From Ruthenibacterium sp. (GTDB lineage: Bacteria > Bacillota > Clostridia > Oscillospirales > Ruminococcaceae): a DNA stretch of 21,700 nucleotides. The notes under the pieces were generated by a model. The model did no database searches, had not been told where the DNA came from, and worked only from the letters and a program-made list of their open reading frames with translations. Below, one piece after another: positions 1-6,385 of this stretch (positions within the stretch are counted from its first letter, which is position 1; each line of letters begins with the position of its first letter). A program made the position numbers and the translations under genes. The stretch spans positions 1 to 21,700 of the forward strand of contig JAHHSK010000033.1 in the NCBI GenBank assembly GCA_020025255.1, read 5' to 3'.

Positions 1-11
1 GCCATACCCGC
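1..11 (-). repeat. Probable third RNA array unit, cut by the window edge
   Basis: GCC-ATAC-CCGC at 1-11 matches the layout GCC-TGAT-CCGC (68-78) and GCT-TAAT-CCAC (129-139), that is, one side of the bulged hairpin. The rest would lie outside the window. Eleven bases alone are weak evidence. Confidence 0.35.
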
Positions 12-23
12 ATATTAAATTGG

Positions 24-78
24 TCCTCTGATTTTTACACGGCGAGGAAACCGAGGCGGGGCACATAGCCTGATCCGC
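24..78 (-). repeat. RNA array unit A
   Basis: Hairpin: GCGG (56-59) pairs with CCGC (75-78) and GGC (60-62) with GCC (68-70), around loop 63-67, with bulge TGAT at 71-74. Pseudoknot: CGG (40-42) pairs with CCG (51-53), extended by one wobble pair, and TCCTC (24-28) pairs with GAGGA (44-48). The start-to-start distance to unit B is about 60 nt. Confidence 0.6.
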
Positions 79-84
79 ATAATG

Positions 85-139
85 CCTGATATTTTTACAC
101 GGGTCAGGTTCCCGAGGTGGAGCGTTACGCTTAATCCAC
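85..139 (-). repeat. RNA array unit B
   Basis: Hairpin: GTGG (117-120) pairs with CCAC (136-139) and AGC (121-123) with GCT (129-131), around loop 124-128, with bulge TAAT at 132-135. Pseudoknot: CGGG (100-103) pairs with CCCG (111-114), and CCTGA (85-89) with TCAGG (104-108). The loop between 90 and 99 carries the shared TTTTTACA, which is UGUAAAAA on the minus strand. Confidence 0.6.
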
Positions 140-418
140 GATATATAAAACGGAAAAATCCGCTTTATCAAAAAGGATGCGGCAGAGCTTCGCTGCGTTG
201 ACGAAAAACGCAGCAGGCAGAAAAATCGAACAAGCGATATAACTGCATGAATTTACAAGGCCGCAGAACAATATAAACAAGTATACCATAAGTAACGGCA
301 AAAAGATAGGGGAAATGCAAAAAAATAAAAAAGGAATCCGGTCAACGAGGTTTAGAAAACCCGGTGGACAAAAATACATGCTTTCTGCCTTCCCATTAGG
401 GCGGTATAAAAGAATAAG
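140..418. other. Non-coding stretch between the RNA array and the small ORF terminator
   Basis: Apart from the candidate promoter at 142-171 I see only an 8-bp inverted repeat (192-199 with 207-214) without a T tract. A minus-strand frame at 131-379 encodes a hydrophobic 82-residue peptide, but its stop lies inside RNA unit B and I do not call it a gene. Confidence 0.5.
142..171 (-). promoter_or_regulatory. Candidate promoter for the RNA array
   Basis: On the minus strand TTGATA (166-171) and TATATA (142-147) are separated by 18 bp. A transcript would start within a few bases of the first hairpin of unit B. The surrounding DNA is AT-rich, so a chance match is possible. Confidence 0.4.
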
Positions 419-446
419 GCAGGCGGGAAAATCAATTCCCGCCTGC
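419..446 (-). terminator. Terminator-like hairpin after the 60-aa ORF
   Basis: GCAGGCGGGAA (419-429) and TTCCCGCCTGC (436-446) form a perfect 11-bp stem with a 6-nt loop. The loop carries the stop codon of the small ORF. The T content that follows on the minus strand is modest, so termination may be incomplete. Confidence 0.65.
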
Positions 447-614
447 TATCAGTTCATCAATACATGCACCAATCGCCTGAGGGTCATAAAGGCCGGATGC
501 GCGAACTTTTTCCCGAAGCGAACCCGGAAGGCTGTCATAGTATGCGGCAAGCTCGGGATTTTCCTTCAAAACGGAATTGAAAACAGAATCATGGTCGCCA
601 AGATATTGATACAT
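432..614 (-). CDS. Small hypothetical protein, 60 aa
   Basis: The likely start is the ATG at 614, which has a GAGGTG ribosome binding site 6 nt upstream (621-626 on the minus strand). An in-frame ATG at 665 would give 77 aa but reads through the hairpin. The protein (MYQYLGDHDSVF... to ...DELIAGGN) is soluble and mildly acidic, with no signal peptide, membrane segment or cysteine pattern beyond one Cys. A central stretch, AYYDSLPGSLREKV, looks like a helix-turn-helical segment. I do not recognise the family. It lies 60 nt downstream of mnmA and ends in its own hairpin, so it may be the last gene of the nifS operon. The shared hairpin suggests its translation is controlled. Confidence 0.55.
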   Translation of the reverse strand: MYQYLGDHDSVFNSVLKENPELAAYYDSLPGSLREKVRASGLYDPQAIGACIDELIAGGN

Positions 615-650
615 AAAAATCACCTCGCTCCCAGTATGGGGCAAGGTGAT
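615..650 (-). terminator. Hairpin after mnmA that also covers the next ribosome binding site
   Basis: On the minus strand the arm 638-650 pairs with 619-631: seven Watson-Crick pairs, one G-U, two more pairs, one mismatch and two G-C pairs around a 6-nt loop. A TTTT tract follows (615-618). This is a good intrinsic terminator 24 nt after the mnmA stop. Its 3' arm contains the GAGGTG site of the 60-aa ORF, so the same structure could block translation of that ORF. Confidence 0.65.
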
Positions 651-674
651 CTTTTTATACCGCATCGCAAAATA

Positions 675-1754
675 TTACAGCATTTCGCAGATGACGCCGC
701 CGCCTAAAACCAGCTCGCCGTCATAGAATACAGCAGATTGTCCGGGAGCCGGTGCACGCTGCGGTTCGGCAAAGCGAACCGTCACAAGACCGTCTTGTAC
801 GCTTTCGATCGTGCAAGCCGCACAAGCGGCACGGCTGCGCACTTTTACTTCGTAATGCTGTCCTGCGGCAAAGGGCTTTCCATCGGTGCGAACTGCATGA
901 GTCAGCACAACACCGGAGAAAAATTCATTGCCGCCGCGCGCAAGCTCAATATTCCCATCCGGAAGAATACGCCGCACGAAAAGAGGTTCGCCATATGCGA
1001 TGTTCAAACCCTTTCGCTGCCCGACGGTATAATATACAACCCCTTTATGAGCACCCAAATCTTCGCCCTCAGGGCCGATAAACCGCCCCTGCTTGGGAGT
1101 AAAGCCGCGGCTTTCGATATATTCCGCATACTTGCCGTCGGGAATGAAGCAGATTTCCTGACTATCCGGAGCGGTGGCGCTGGAAAGGTTTGCCGCAGCG
1201 GCCAGTTCGCGGATATCATCCTTTTCAAATTCGCCTACCGGCAGACAAAGCCGCGAAAGAATATCCTGCGTAAGCGCATAAAGCATATAGCTTTGATCGC
1301 GTGCTGTACTGACGGCCTTTCGAACATAGTAGAAACCGTCTGCCTCATCAATGCGGGCATAATGTCCTGTGGCGATGAAATGGATGCCCAAACGGTCAGC
1401 CACACGCGCCAGAGTGGCAAACTTGACAAGGGGGTTGCACATTACACAGGGGCTTGGAGTACGCCCTTCACAGTATTCATGGCAGAATGGCTCGATAATA
1501 TTGCGCTCAAATTCTGCCGAGCAATCCTCCACGATCAGAGGAATGCCAAGCTGCCTTGCACTTGTTTGAGCGGCACTTACGGCTGCATCGTGTGCCGCAG
1601 AAAAACGCAGTACCACACCTTGTACTGCAAAGCCCTGATCTTGCAGAATGCGAACACAGGCAGAGGAATCTACACCGCCGGAAAGCCCGACCAAAATCCG
1701 ATCCTGCTCTTCAAAAGTGCCAAAGTGATCGCCGCAGCAAATCTCGTCCGTCAT
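675..1754 (-). CDS. mnmA: tRNA-specific 2-thiouridylase MnmA
   Basis: Adenylates and thiolates U34 in the anticodon of tRNA-Lys, -Glu and -Gln, giving 2-thiouridine, with sulfur from a cysteine desulfurase. The 359-residue length is normal. The PP-loop GLSGGVDSS is at residues 23-31, ATGHYA at 128-133, catalytic Cys106 in PCVMCN, and the second catalytic Cys202 in EICFIP. The residue three before Cys106 is also cysteine (Cys103), where E. coli has aspartate (NPDVLC), leaving three cysteines near the active site. The ATG start has AGGAG 8 nt upstream. The N-terminus is about 15 residues longer than the shortest family members and contains a Cys-Cys pair. It follows nifS and nifU on the same strand, matching its need for sulfur. 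Identification is secure. Confidence 0.95.
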   Translation of the reverse strand: MTDEICCGDHFGTFEEQDRILVGLSGGVDSSACVRILQDQGFAVQGVVLRFSAAHDAAVSAAQTSARQLGIPLIVEDCSAEFERNIIEPFCHEYCEGRTPSPCVMCNPLVKFATLARVADRLGIHFIATGHYARIDEADGFYYVRKAVSTARDQSYMLYALTQDILSRLCLPVGEFEKDDIRELAAAANLSSATAPDSQEICFIPDGKYAEYIESRGFTPKQGRFIGPEGEDLGAHKGVVYYTVGQRKGLNIAYGEPLFVRRILPDGNIELARGGNEFFSGVVLTHAVRTDGKPFAAGQHYEVKVRSRAACAACTIESVQDGLVTVRFAEPQRAPAPGQSAVFYDGELVLGGGVICEML

Positions 1755-1841
1755 GAGAACAACTCCTTTGTTTTTATGGAATTCGAACTGAAATACGGTG
1801 TTCCGAGTGCCGATATGCCCGCACCCGGACGAACCGATCGA

Positions 1842-2279
1842 TCAGGAATGTTCGCCGCATGCGCAGGCATGGCAGTCTTCCTCCAGCTTGCCGACAATCG
1901 GCTCGGGGTCAACACCCTGACGGCGGTAATAATCAGCCAAAGCGGTTTTTACCGCCTGTTCAGCCAAAACGCTGCAGTGAACTTTCACCGGGGGAAGGCC
2001 GTCCAAAGCCTCCACTACGGCGCGGTTGGTAAGGCCTAATGCTTCGGTGATCGTTTTGCCTTTGATCATTTCCGTTGCGATGCTGGAGGTTGCGATCGCA
2101 GCACCACAGCCAAAGGTTTTGAATTTTACATCGGTGATGACATCGCCGTCGATTTTGAGATACATTTTCATGATGTCGCCGCACTGCGGATTGCCGACTT
2201 CTCCGACGCCATCTGCATTTTCAATTTCGCCAACATTGCGGGGATTTGCAAAATGATCCAGAACTTTTGCACTATACAT
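1842..2279 (-). CDS. nifU: NifU/IscU-type iron-sulfur cluster scaffold
   Basis: Scaffold on which Fe-S clusters are assembled from NifS-derived sulfur. The 145 residues cover the NifU_N/IscU domain, with the three ligand cysteines in NPQCGD (Cys33), FGCGAA (Cys58) and VHCSVLAEQA (Cys102). The protein ends in a cysteine-rich tail, DCHACACGEHS (Cys136, 139, 141), which classical IscU lacks; such short tails occur in clostridial NifU-like proteins as far as I recall. The ATG start has GAAGG about 8 nt upstream. It lies 30 bp after nifS and 87 bp before mnmA, consistent with one transcript. No IscA, ferredoxin or Hsc chaperone gene is nearby, so this is the minimal two-gene system. Confidence 0.93.
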   Translation of the reverse strand: MYSAKVLDHFANPRNVGEIENADGVGEVGNPQCGDIMKMYLKIDGDVITDVKFKTFGCGAAIATSSIATEMIKGKTITEALGLTNRAVVEALDGLPPVKVHCSVLAEQAVKTALADYYRRQGVDPEPIVGKLEEDCHACACGEHS

Positions 2280-2309
2280 AATCGTTACCTTCTTTCGGAA
2301 TCGTAAATT

Positions 2310-3485
2310 TTAATTTTCGTGCCACAGCGGGCTTCTTTCACGCACAACAGGGACAATGGCATCCAGCGCATCGCATATGGCCTGCGCATCTTCCATGGTA
2401 TTCTGAACACCGAAGCTGAAGCGCAGACTGCAATGTGCGATTTCATGCGGCAGGCCGATCGAAAGCAGCACATGGCTGGGGTCAAGGCTGCCGGATGCAC
2501 AGGCAGAACCGGAGGAAGCGCAGATCCCGCGCATGTCCAGCATCAAAAGAAGGCTTTCGCCTTCGGCAGCGGTAAAGCTGGCATTCAGGTTATTGGGCAA
2601 ACGGCGGGAAAGATCCAGCGGCCCATTGATCTTGACTTGCGGCATGGCCTGTACATGATGCAGGACCCGATCGCGCACAGCGGAAATATGGCTGCTTTTT
2701 TCTTCCATATTATTCACGGCAAGTTCCAGTGCCGTGGCAAGCCCGACAATGCCTGCAAGATTTTCGGTGCCTGCGCGGCGGCTGCGCTCCTGTGCACCGC
2801 CATCGATCAAATTGAACGGCAGTACTCCTTTGCGGATATACAGCGCACCGACTCCCTTGGGGCCATTGAATTTATGTGCAGATAAGCTCAGCATATCGAT
2901 CGGCAGCGCATGGCAGTTTATGGGGATCGCACCTACCGCCTGAACGGCATCGGTATGAAACCAAACCTTATGGCTGCGGCAGATTTCACCGATTTTGGCA
3001 ATCGGTTCGATCGTGCCGATTTCATTATTGGCAAAAATAATCGAGACAAGGGCTGTATCCGGGCGGATAGCAGCTTCTACATCTGCGGGATTTACAAAGC
3101 CTTCTTCGTCAACGGGAAGGTAAGTCACTTCAAATCCTTCGCGCTCCAAAGCTTTCATGGAATGCAGCACAGCATGGTGTTCAATGCAGCTGGTGATCAA
3201 ATGCTTTTTGCCTTTTTCTCCCATTTTGCGTGCCGTACCCTTGATGGCCCAGTTGTCTGCTTCCGAACCGCAGCTGGTGAAGAAGAGTTCGCTTGCATCG
3301 CAGCCAAGTGCTTTGGCGGCTTTTTGGCGGGCATCGGCAAGAGCCTGCGCCGCGGCAGCGCCAACAGAGTAAAACAGGCTGGAAGGGTTGCCGTATTCTT
3401 CACAGAAATACGGGGTCATTGCATCCAAAACCGGTTTTGCCACCGGGGTGGTTGCGGCGTTGTCCACATAGATGAGTTGATTCAT
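2310..3485 (-). CDS. nifS: Cysteine desulfurase, NifS/IscS family
   Basis: PLP enzyme that removes sulfur from L-cysteine as an enzyme persulfide, giving alanine, and passes it to NifU and MnmA. It is 391 residues long, typical for the family. Visible landmarks are DNAATTP at 8-14, EHHAV at 102-106, the HTDAVQ cofactor-contact motif at 177-182, the PLP lysine in SAHKFNGPKG (Lys205), RAGTEN at 237-242, and the sulfur-carrying cysteine in SSGSACASG (Cys329). The ATG at 3485 is preceded by AGGAAAGG. It is first in the nifS-nifU-mnmA operon and has its own promoter at 3563-3591. No IscR-type regulator gene is upstream; the preceding gene is rnhA. Confidence 0.95.
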   Translation of the reverse strand: MNQLIYVDNAATTPVAKPVLDAMTPYFCEEYGNPSSLFYSVGAAAAQALADARQKAAKALGCDASELFFTSCGSEADNWAIKGTARKMGEKGKKHLITSCIEHHAVLHSMKALEREGFEVTYLPVDEEGFVNPADVEAAIRPDTALVSIIFANNEIGTIEPIAKIGEICRSHKVWFHTDAVQAVGAIPINCHALPIDMLSLSAHKFNGPKGVGALYIRKGVLPFNLIDGGAQERSRRAGTENLAGIVGLATALELAVNNMEEKSSHISAVRDRVLHHVQAMPQVKINGPLDLSRRLPNNLNASFTAAEGESLLLMLDMRGICASSGSACASGSLDPSHVLLSIGLPHEIAHCSLRFSFGVQNTMEDAQAICDALDAIVPVVRERSPLWHEN

Positions 3486-3562
3486 TTTATATCGCCTTTC
3501 CTTCTTTTTTATTGAAAAGCCGGGGTCCCGGAAAAGAGGACTGGCCGACTGTACCGTATATT

Positions 3563-3591
3563 AATATATACTATTTTGGTGTTGTTTGCAA
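3563..3591 (-). promoter_or_regulatory. Promoter of the nifS operon, with a palindrome over the -10
   Basis: On the minus strand TTGCAA (3586-3591) and TATATT (3563-3568) are 17 bp apart, leaving a leader of about 70 nt before nifS. The -10 overlaps a perfect 12-bp palindrome TATATTAATATA (3557-3568), which could be an operator or simply an AT-rich coincidence. Confidence 0.65.
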
Positions 3592-3651
3592 TATCAAAAC
3601 AAAAATTCGCAGGCTCAACCGAAAAAAAGCAGGCAGCCGGAGGGGAAGCGT

Positions 3652-4089
3652 TTATTTATACTGGGCAGCCGCCTGAACGGCAAGTTCATCACAACGCTCA
3701 TTTTCGGGGTGCCCCGCGTGCCCCTTTACCCAATTATAGTGAATGATGTGCGGTTCGCACAGATCCAGCAGCCGAGCCCATAAATCACTGTTGAGTGCAG
3801 GCTTTTTATCGCTTTTTACCCAGCCGCGGGCACGCCAGCTTTTGGCCCAGCCTTTGGAAAGACCATCGATCACATATTTGGAATCACTGCAAAATGTGAT
3901 TTCGCACGGTTCTTTCAGCTGTTCCAAGGCGCGTATGATGCCGGTAAGCTCCATGCGGTTATTGGTGGTGCCGGCCTCGCCGCCGGAAAGCTCCTTGCGA
4001 ATCCCTTTATAATCCAGAATTGCGCCCCAGCCGCCGGGGCCGGGATTGCCGCTGCACGCTCCGTCTGTATAGATTGTAATCTGCTTCAT
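3652..4089 (-). CDS. rnhA: Ribonuclease HI
   Basis: Cleaves the RNA strand of RNA-DNA hybrids, such as R-loops and primers. The 145-residue protein is a single RNase H domain. The catalytic carboxylates are visible: Asp9 in YTDGACSGNPGPGGWG, Glu47 in NNRMELTG, Asp69 in CSDSKYV and Asp134 in ERCDELA, with His124 in VKGHAGHPEN, nearly the E. coli spacing. The basic WAKSWRARGWVKSDKK segment (81-96) matches the handle region that binds hybrid. There is no N-terminal hybrid-binding domain. The ATG at 4089 has AAAGGCGG 7 nt upstream. It is transcribed divergently from RNase J. I see no clear terminator before nifS, only a T7 tract without a good stem at 3622-3628, so readthrough into nifS is possible. 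Confidence 0.96.
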   Translation of the reverse strand: MKQITIYTDGACSGNPGPGGWGAILDYKGIRKELSGGEAGTTNNRMELTGIIRALEQLKEPCEITFCSDSKYVIDGLSKGWAKSWRARGWVKSDKKPALNSDLWARLLDLCEPHIIHYNWVKGHAGHPENERCDELAVQAAAQYK

Positions 4090-4128
4090 AAATATTCCGC
4101 CTTTGCATATTCTTATATGTATGCTGAT

Positions 4129-4157
4129 ATTATATGAAAAAACATACGTTCATGCAA
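4129..4157 (-). promoter_or_regulatory. Promoter of rnhA
   Basis: On the minus strand TTGCAT (4152-4157) is followed after 17 bp by a perfect TATAAT (4129-4134), about 40 bp before the rnhA start codon. Confidence 0.75.
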
Positions 4158-4249
4158 GGCGCATAAAACCGCGCAAAAAATACAAATGCGTAGAATACAG
4201 GAATAACGGCATTTTTTTATTTAATACATACAAATCGTAATGGTAAAAC

Positions 4250-4278
4250 TTGACAGTGTTGCCAAAAAACGATATGAT
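4250..4278 (+). promoter_or_regulatory. Promoter of rnjA-gdpP
   Basis: A perfect TTGACA (4250-4255) and TATGAT (4273-4278) are separated by 17 bp. The leader to the rnjA ATG is then about 195 nt. The rest of the 392-bp gap between rnhA and rnjA holds this leader and the rnhA promoter, with AT-rich sequence between. Confidence 0.8.
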
Positions 4279-4422
4279 AAAATTATATAATTCTACCGAT
4301 AATGACTTTGCAGAAAGATAATAAGAAAAGGATATGCAAAGGCAGGATAAAATAATCGGCGTTTTGCGCTGATCAAACAAATACTTTAAAAATCAAAATC
4401 ACCCGCAAAGGCTTGAAAAGGG

Positions 4423-4456
4423 AAAAGGCTGCCCGTGAACAACGGCAGAACCTTTT
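4423..4456 (+). other. Leader hairpin upstream of the rnjA ribosome binding site
   Basis: AAAAGG (4423-4428) pairs with CCTTTT (4451-4456), and TGCC (4430-4433) with GGCA (4444-4447), across a small internal loop. It lies in the RNase J mRNA leader, 15 nt before the GGAGG site. A tiny upstream frame of 12 codons (4334-4372, start ATG after AAAAGG) precedes it; whether it is translated is unknown. Confidence 0.4.
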
Positions 4457-4481
4457 GGCATGCGAGGGAACGGAGGAACGA

Positions 4482-6350
4482 ATGGAAAAAAATCAAAATC
4501 AACAGAAAACAGCGCCGTCACGCGCTTCCAGGCCGAGAAAAAAGCCGGCGGAAAAAAAGAATGATATCGCTCAAAACGAAAATAAAAAAACAGCGCCCGC
4601 AGCAAATCAGATGAATGCTGCGGCGCAAAAGCCCGCACGGAGAAACTACCGCAATTATCGGCGCAAGCCCGCAGCGGGCGGGGCGGCACCTGCGATCCCG
4701 GTGCGCATCATGCCGCTTGGCGGTTTGGGCGAAGTGGGCAAGAATATTACGCTGTATGAATGTCAGGGGGATATGCTGCTGGTTGATTGCGGCATTGTTT
4801 TCCCGGACAGTGATATGTTCGGGGTGGATCTTGTCATCCCGGATTTCAGCTATCTTGTCCAGAATCGGGAAAAAATCAAGGGCATTGTGATCACGCACGG
4901 GCATGAGGATCATATCGGCGGCCTGCCGTATCTGCTCAAGGAAATCAATGTGCCGATCTATGCGACCCGCCTGACGATTGGGCTGATCACAAACAAGCTG
5001 GAAGAACATGGCCTTGTTCGCAGCACGAAGATGACGGAAATCACGCCCAAGCGCAAATTCAAGCTGGGCTGCTTCACGGTGGAACCGATTCATGTCAACC
5101 ATTCGATCCCGGATGCCGTGGCGCTGGCGATCACATGCCCGGCGGGAACCATCATCCAGACCGGAGACTTTAAAATTGATTATACTCCGATTTCGGGCGG
5201 GCCGACCGACCTTGTTACGATTGCGGAATATGGGGAACACGGAGTGCTGGCACTGCTTTCGGATTCCACCAATGCCGAACGTCCGGGCTTTACTGCAACA
5301 GAACAAAAAGTCGGCGCAAGCATGGCGGCCCTGTTTAACCGCGCGGGCAAAAAACGCATCATCATTGCCACCTTTGCTTCCAACCTGTATCGGGTACAGC
5401 AGCTGATCGACCTTGCCGTAAAAGCCGGGCGAAAAGTGGCGGTATCGGGACGCAGCATGGTGAACAACACGCAGATGGCGCTGGAACTGGGATATCTTCA
5501 TGCGCCGGATAACGTGCTGATCGATATTGAAGATATCAATAAATATCCCCCGGAAAAAATCGTGCTGATCACCACTGGAAGTCAGGGAGAACCGCTGAGC
5601 GCGCTTTCCCGCATGGCGGGCGCAAGCCACCGGAACGTGCGCGTCGGGGAAGGCGATTTTATCATTATTTCAGCAAATCCGATTCCGGGCAACGAAAAAA
5701 TGGTTACCAAGGTAGTGAATGGATTGCTGAAGCTTGGCGCAGAGGTCATCTATGAGTCGATGTACGAAGTGCATGTTTCCGGGCATGCCTGCCAGGAAGA
5801 ACAAAAGCTGATGCTGACCTTGGCTAAGCCGAAATTCTTCATCCCGGTGCACGGCGAATACAAGCAATTAAAAAAGCATGCCCAGACAGCACGGGCAATA
5901 GGAATCCCGGAAAAGAATATTTATATCGGGGAAAACGGCGACTGCATCGTGCTTTCACAGGATGCCCTGACTTTGGGTGATCCCGTTCCGGCCGGCGCGG
6001 TTATGGTCGATGGGCTTGGCGTCGGCGATGTGGGCAATGTGGTTCTGCGTGATCGCCGCCACCTTTCCGAAGATGGCCTTGTGATCGTGGTGGCAACGAT
6101 CGATTCGGCTTCGGGCGAGGTTTTGGCCGGGCCGGAAATCGTATCACGCGGCTTTGTGTATGTAAGAGAAAGTGAACAGCTGCTGGTGGGTGCATGCGAA
6201 CAGGTGCGCGAAGTGCTGAGCCGCATGGATGATATGGATAAACGGGATTTTGGCGGTGTGAAAACGCGTATCCGAGAGGCGGTTTCTGCATTCCTGTACC
6301 GTAAGACAAAGCGCAGCCCGATGATCCTTCCGATCATCATGGAGGTATGA
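4482..6350 (+). CDS. rnjA: Ribonuclease J
   Basis: Metallo-beta-lactamase/beta-CASP nuclease with 5'-3' exonuclease and endonuclease activity in mRNA decay and rRNA maturation. I chose the ATG at 4482 because GGAGG lies 5 nt upstream; an in-frame TTG at 4413 has no comparable site. The product is 622 aa, against about 555 for typical RNase J. The excess is an N-terminal extension of about 72 residues rich in K, N, Q, A and R, including RRNYRNYRRKP (53-63). The catalytic core begins at IPVRIMPLGGLGEVGKN. Metal ligands are HGHEDH (139-144), His207 (HVNHSIPD) and Asp229 (TGDFKID). Later beta-CASP motifs (GSQGEPLSAL, VHVSGHACQEE, FFIPVHGEYKQL) and the C-terminal domain are complete. gdpP follows 35 bp later. 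rnjA versus rnjB cannot be told from one copy. Confidence 0.95.
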   Translation: MEKNQNQQKTAPSRASRPRKKPAEKKNDIAQNENKKTAPAANQMNAAAQKPARRNYRNYRRKPAAGGAAPAIPVRIMPLGGLGEVGKNITLYECQGDMLLVDCGIVFPDSDMFGVDLVIPDFSYLVQNREKIKGIVITHGHEDHIGGLPYLLKEINVPIYATRLTIGLITNKLEEHGLVRSTKMTEITPKRKFKLGCFTVEPIHVNHSIPDAVALAITCPAGTIIQTGDFKIDYTPISGGPTDLVTIAEYGEHGVLALLSDSTNAERPGFTATEQKVGASMAALFNRAGKKRIIIATFASNLYRVQQLIDLAVKAGRKVAVSGRSMVNNTQMALELGYLHAPDNVLIDIEDINKYPPEKIVLITTGSQGEPLSALSRMAGASHRNVRVGEGDFIIISANPIPGNEKMVTKVVNGLLKLGAEVIYESMYEVHVSGHACQEEQKLMLTLAKPKFFIPVHGEYKQLKKHAQTARAIGIPEKNIYIGENGDCIVLSQDALTLGDPVPAGAVMVDGLGVGDVGNVVLRDRRHLSEDGLVIVVATIDSASGEVLAGPEIVSRGFVYVRESEQLLVGACEQVREVLSRMDDMDKRDFGGVKTRIREAVSAFLYRKTKRSPMILPIIMEV

Positions 6351-6385
6351 TGAAGCGCGTCAAATCGGGAAGGGAGGCATAAGCT

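Larger units (their letters stand above)
1..139 (-). ncRNA. Tandem array of bulged-hairpin plus H-type pseudoknot RNA units (unidentified)
   Basis: Two full units (24-78 and 85-139) and the edge of a third (1-11) share one architecture. Read 5' to 3' on the minus strand, each unit is a hairpin with a 4-nt one-sided bulge, followed by CUCGG, a 2-nt loop, a second 5' arm, the closing arm of the first helix, an A-rich loop (UGUAAAAAU), and the closing arm of the second helix. Helices differ in sequence between copies but keep pairing: GTGG/CCAC versus GCGG/CCGC, AGC/GCT versus GGC/GCC, CCTGA/TCAGG versus CCTC/GAGG, CGGG/CCCG versus CGGT/GCCG. Loop lengths suit the minus strand: a short first loop and a long A-rich last loop is the usual H-type geometry. 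I cannot assign it to a named family. It could be a tandem riboswitch-like leader for a gene to the left, or a free-standing small RNA. Confidence 0.55.

Noticed and set aside
1..139. tmRNA, tandem glycine riboswitch or preQ1 riboswitch as identity of the RNA array
   Set aside because: No tRNA-like ends or tag frame for tmRNA, no glycine-aptamer core strings, and the first pseudoknot loop (2 nt) is too short for the known preQ1-I layout.
192..214. 8-bp inverted repeat as a terminator
   Set aside because: No T tract on either strand and no gene ending next to it.
131..379. Minus-strand frame for an 82-residue hydrophobic peptide
   Set aside because: It has a weak GGAAGG site, but the hydrophobicity is what AT-rich DNA gives by chance, it has no recognisable family, and its stop codon falls inside the structured RNA unit B and past that unit's candidate promoter.
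738..2039. Long plus-strand open frame (433 codons) opposite mnmA and nifU
   Set aside because: It is antisense to two secure genes, spans the gap between them, lacks a ribosome binding site and matches no family; the codon bias of the real genes explains it.
3622..3628. T7 tract (minus strand) after rnhA as a terminator
   Set aside because: No stable stem precedes it; the nearby GCAGGC copies are direct, not inverted, repeats.
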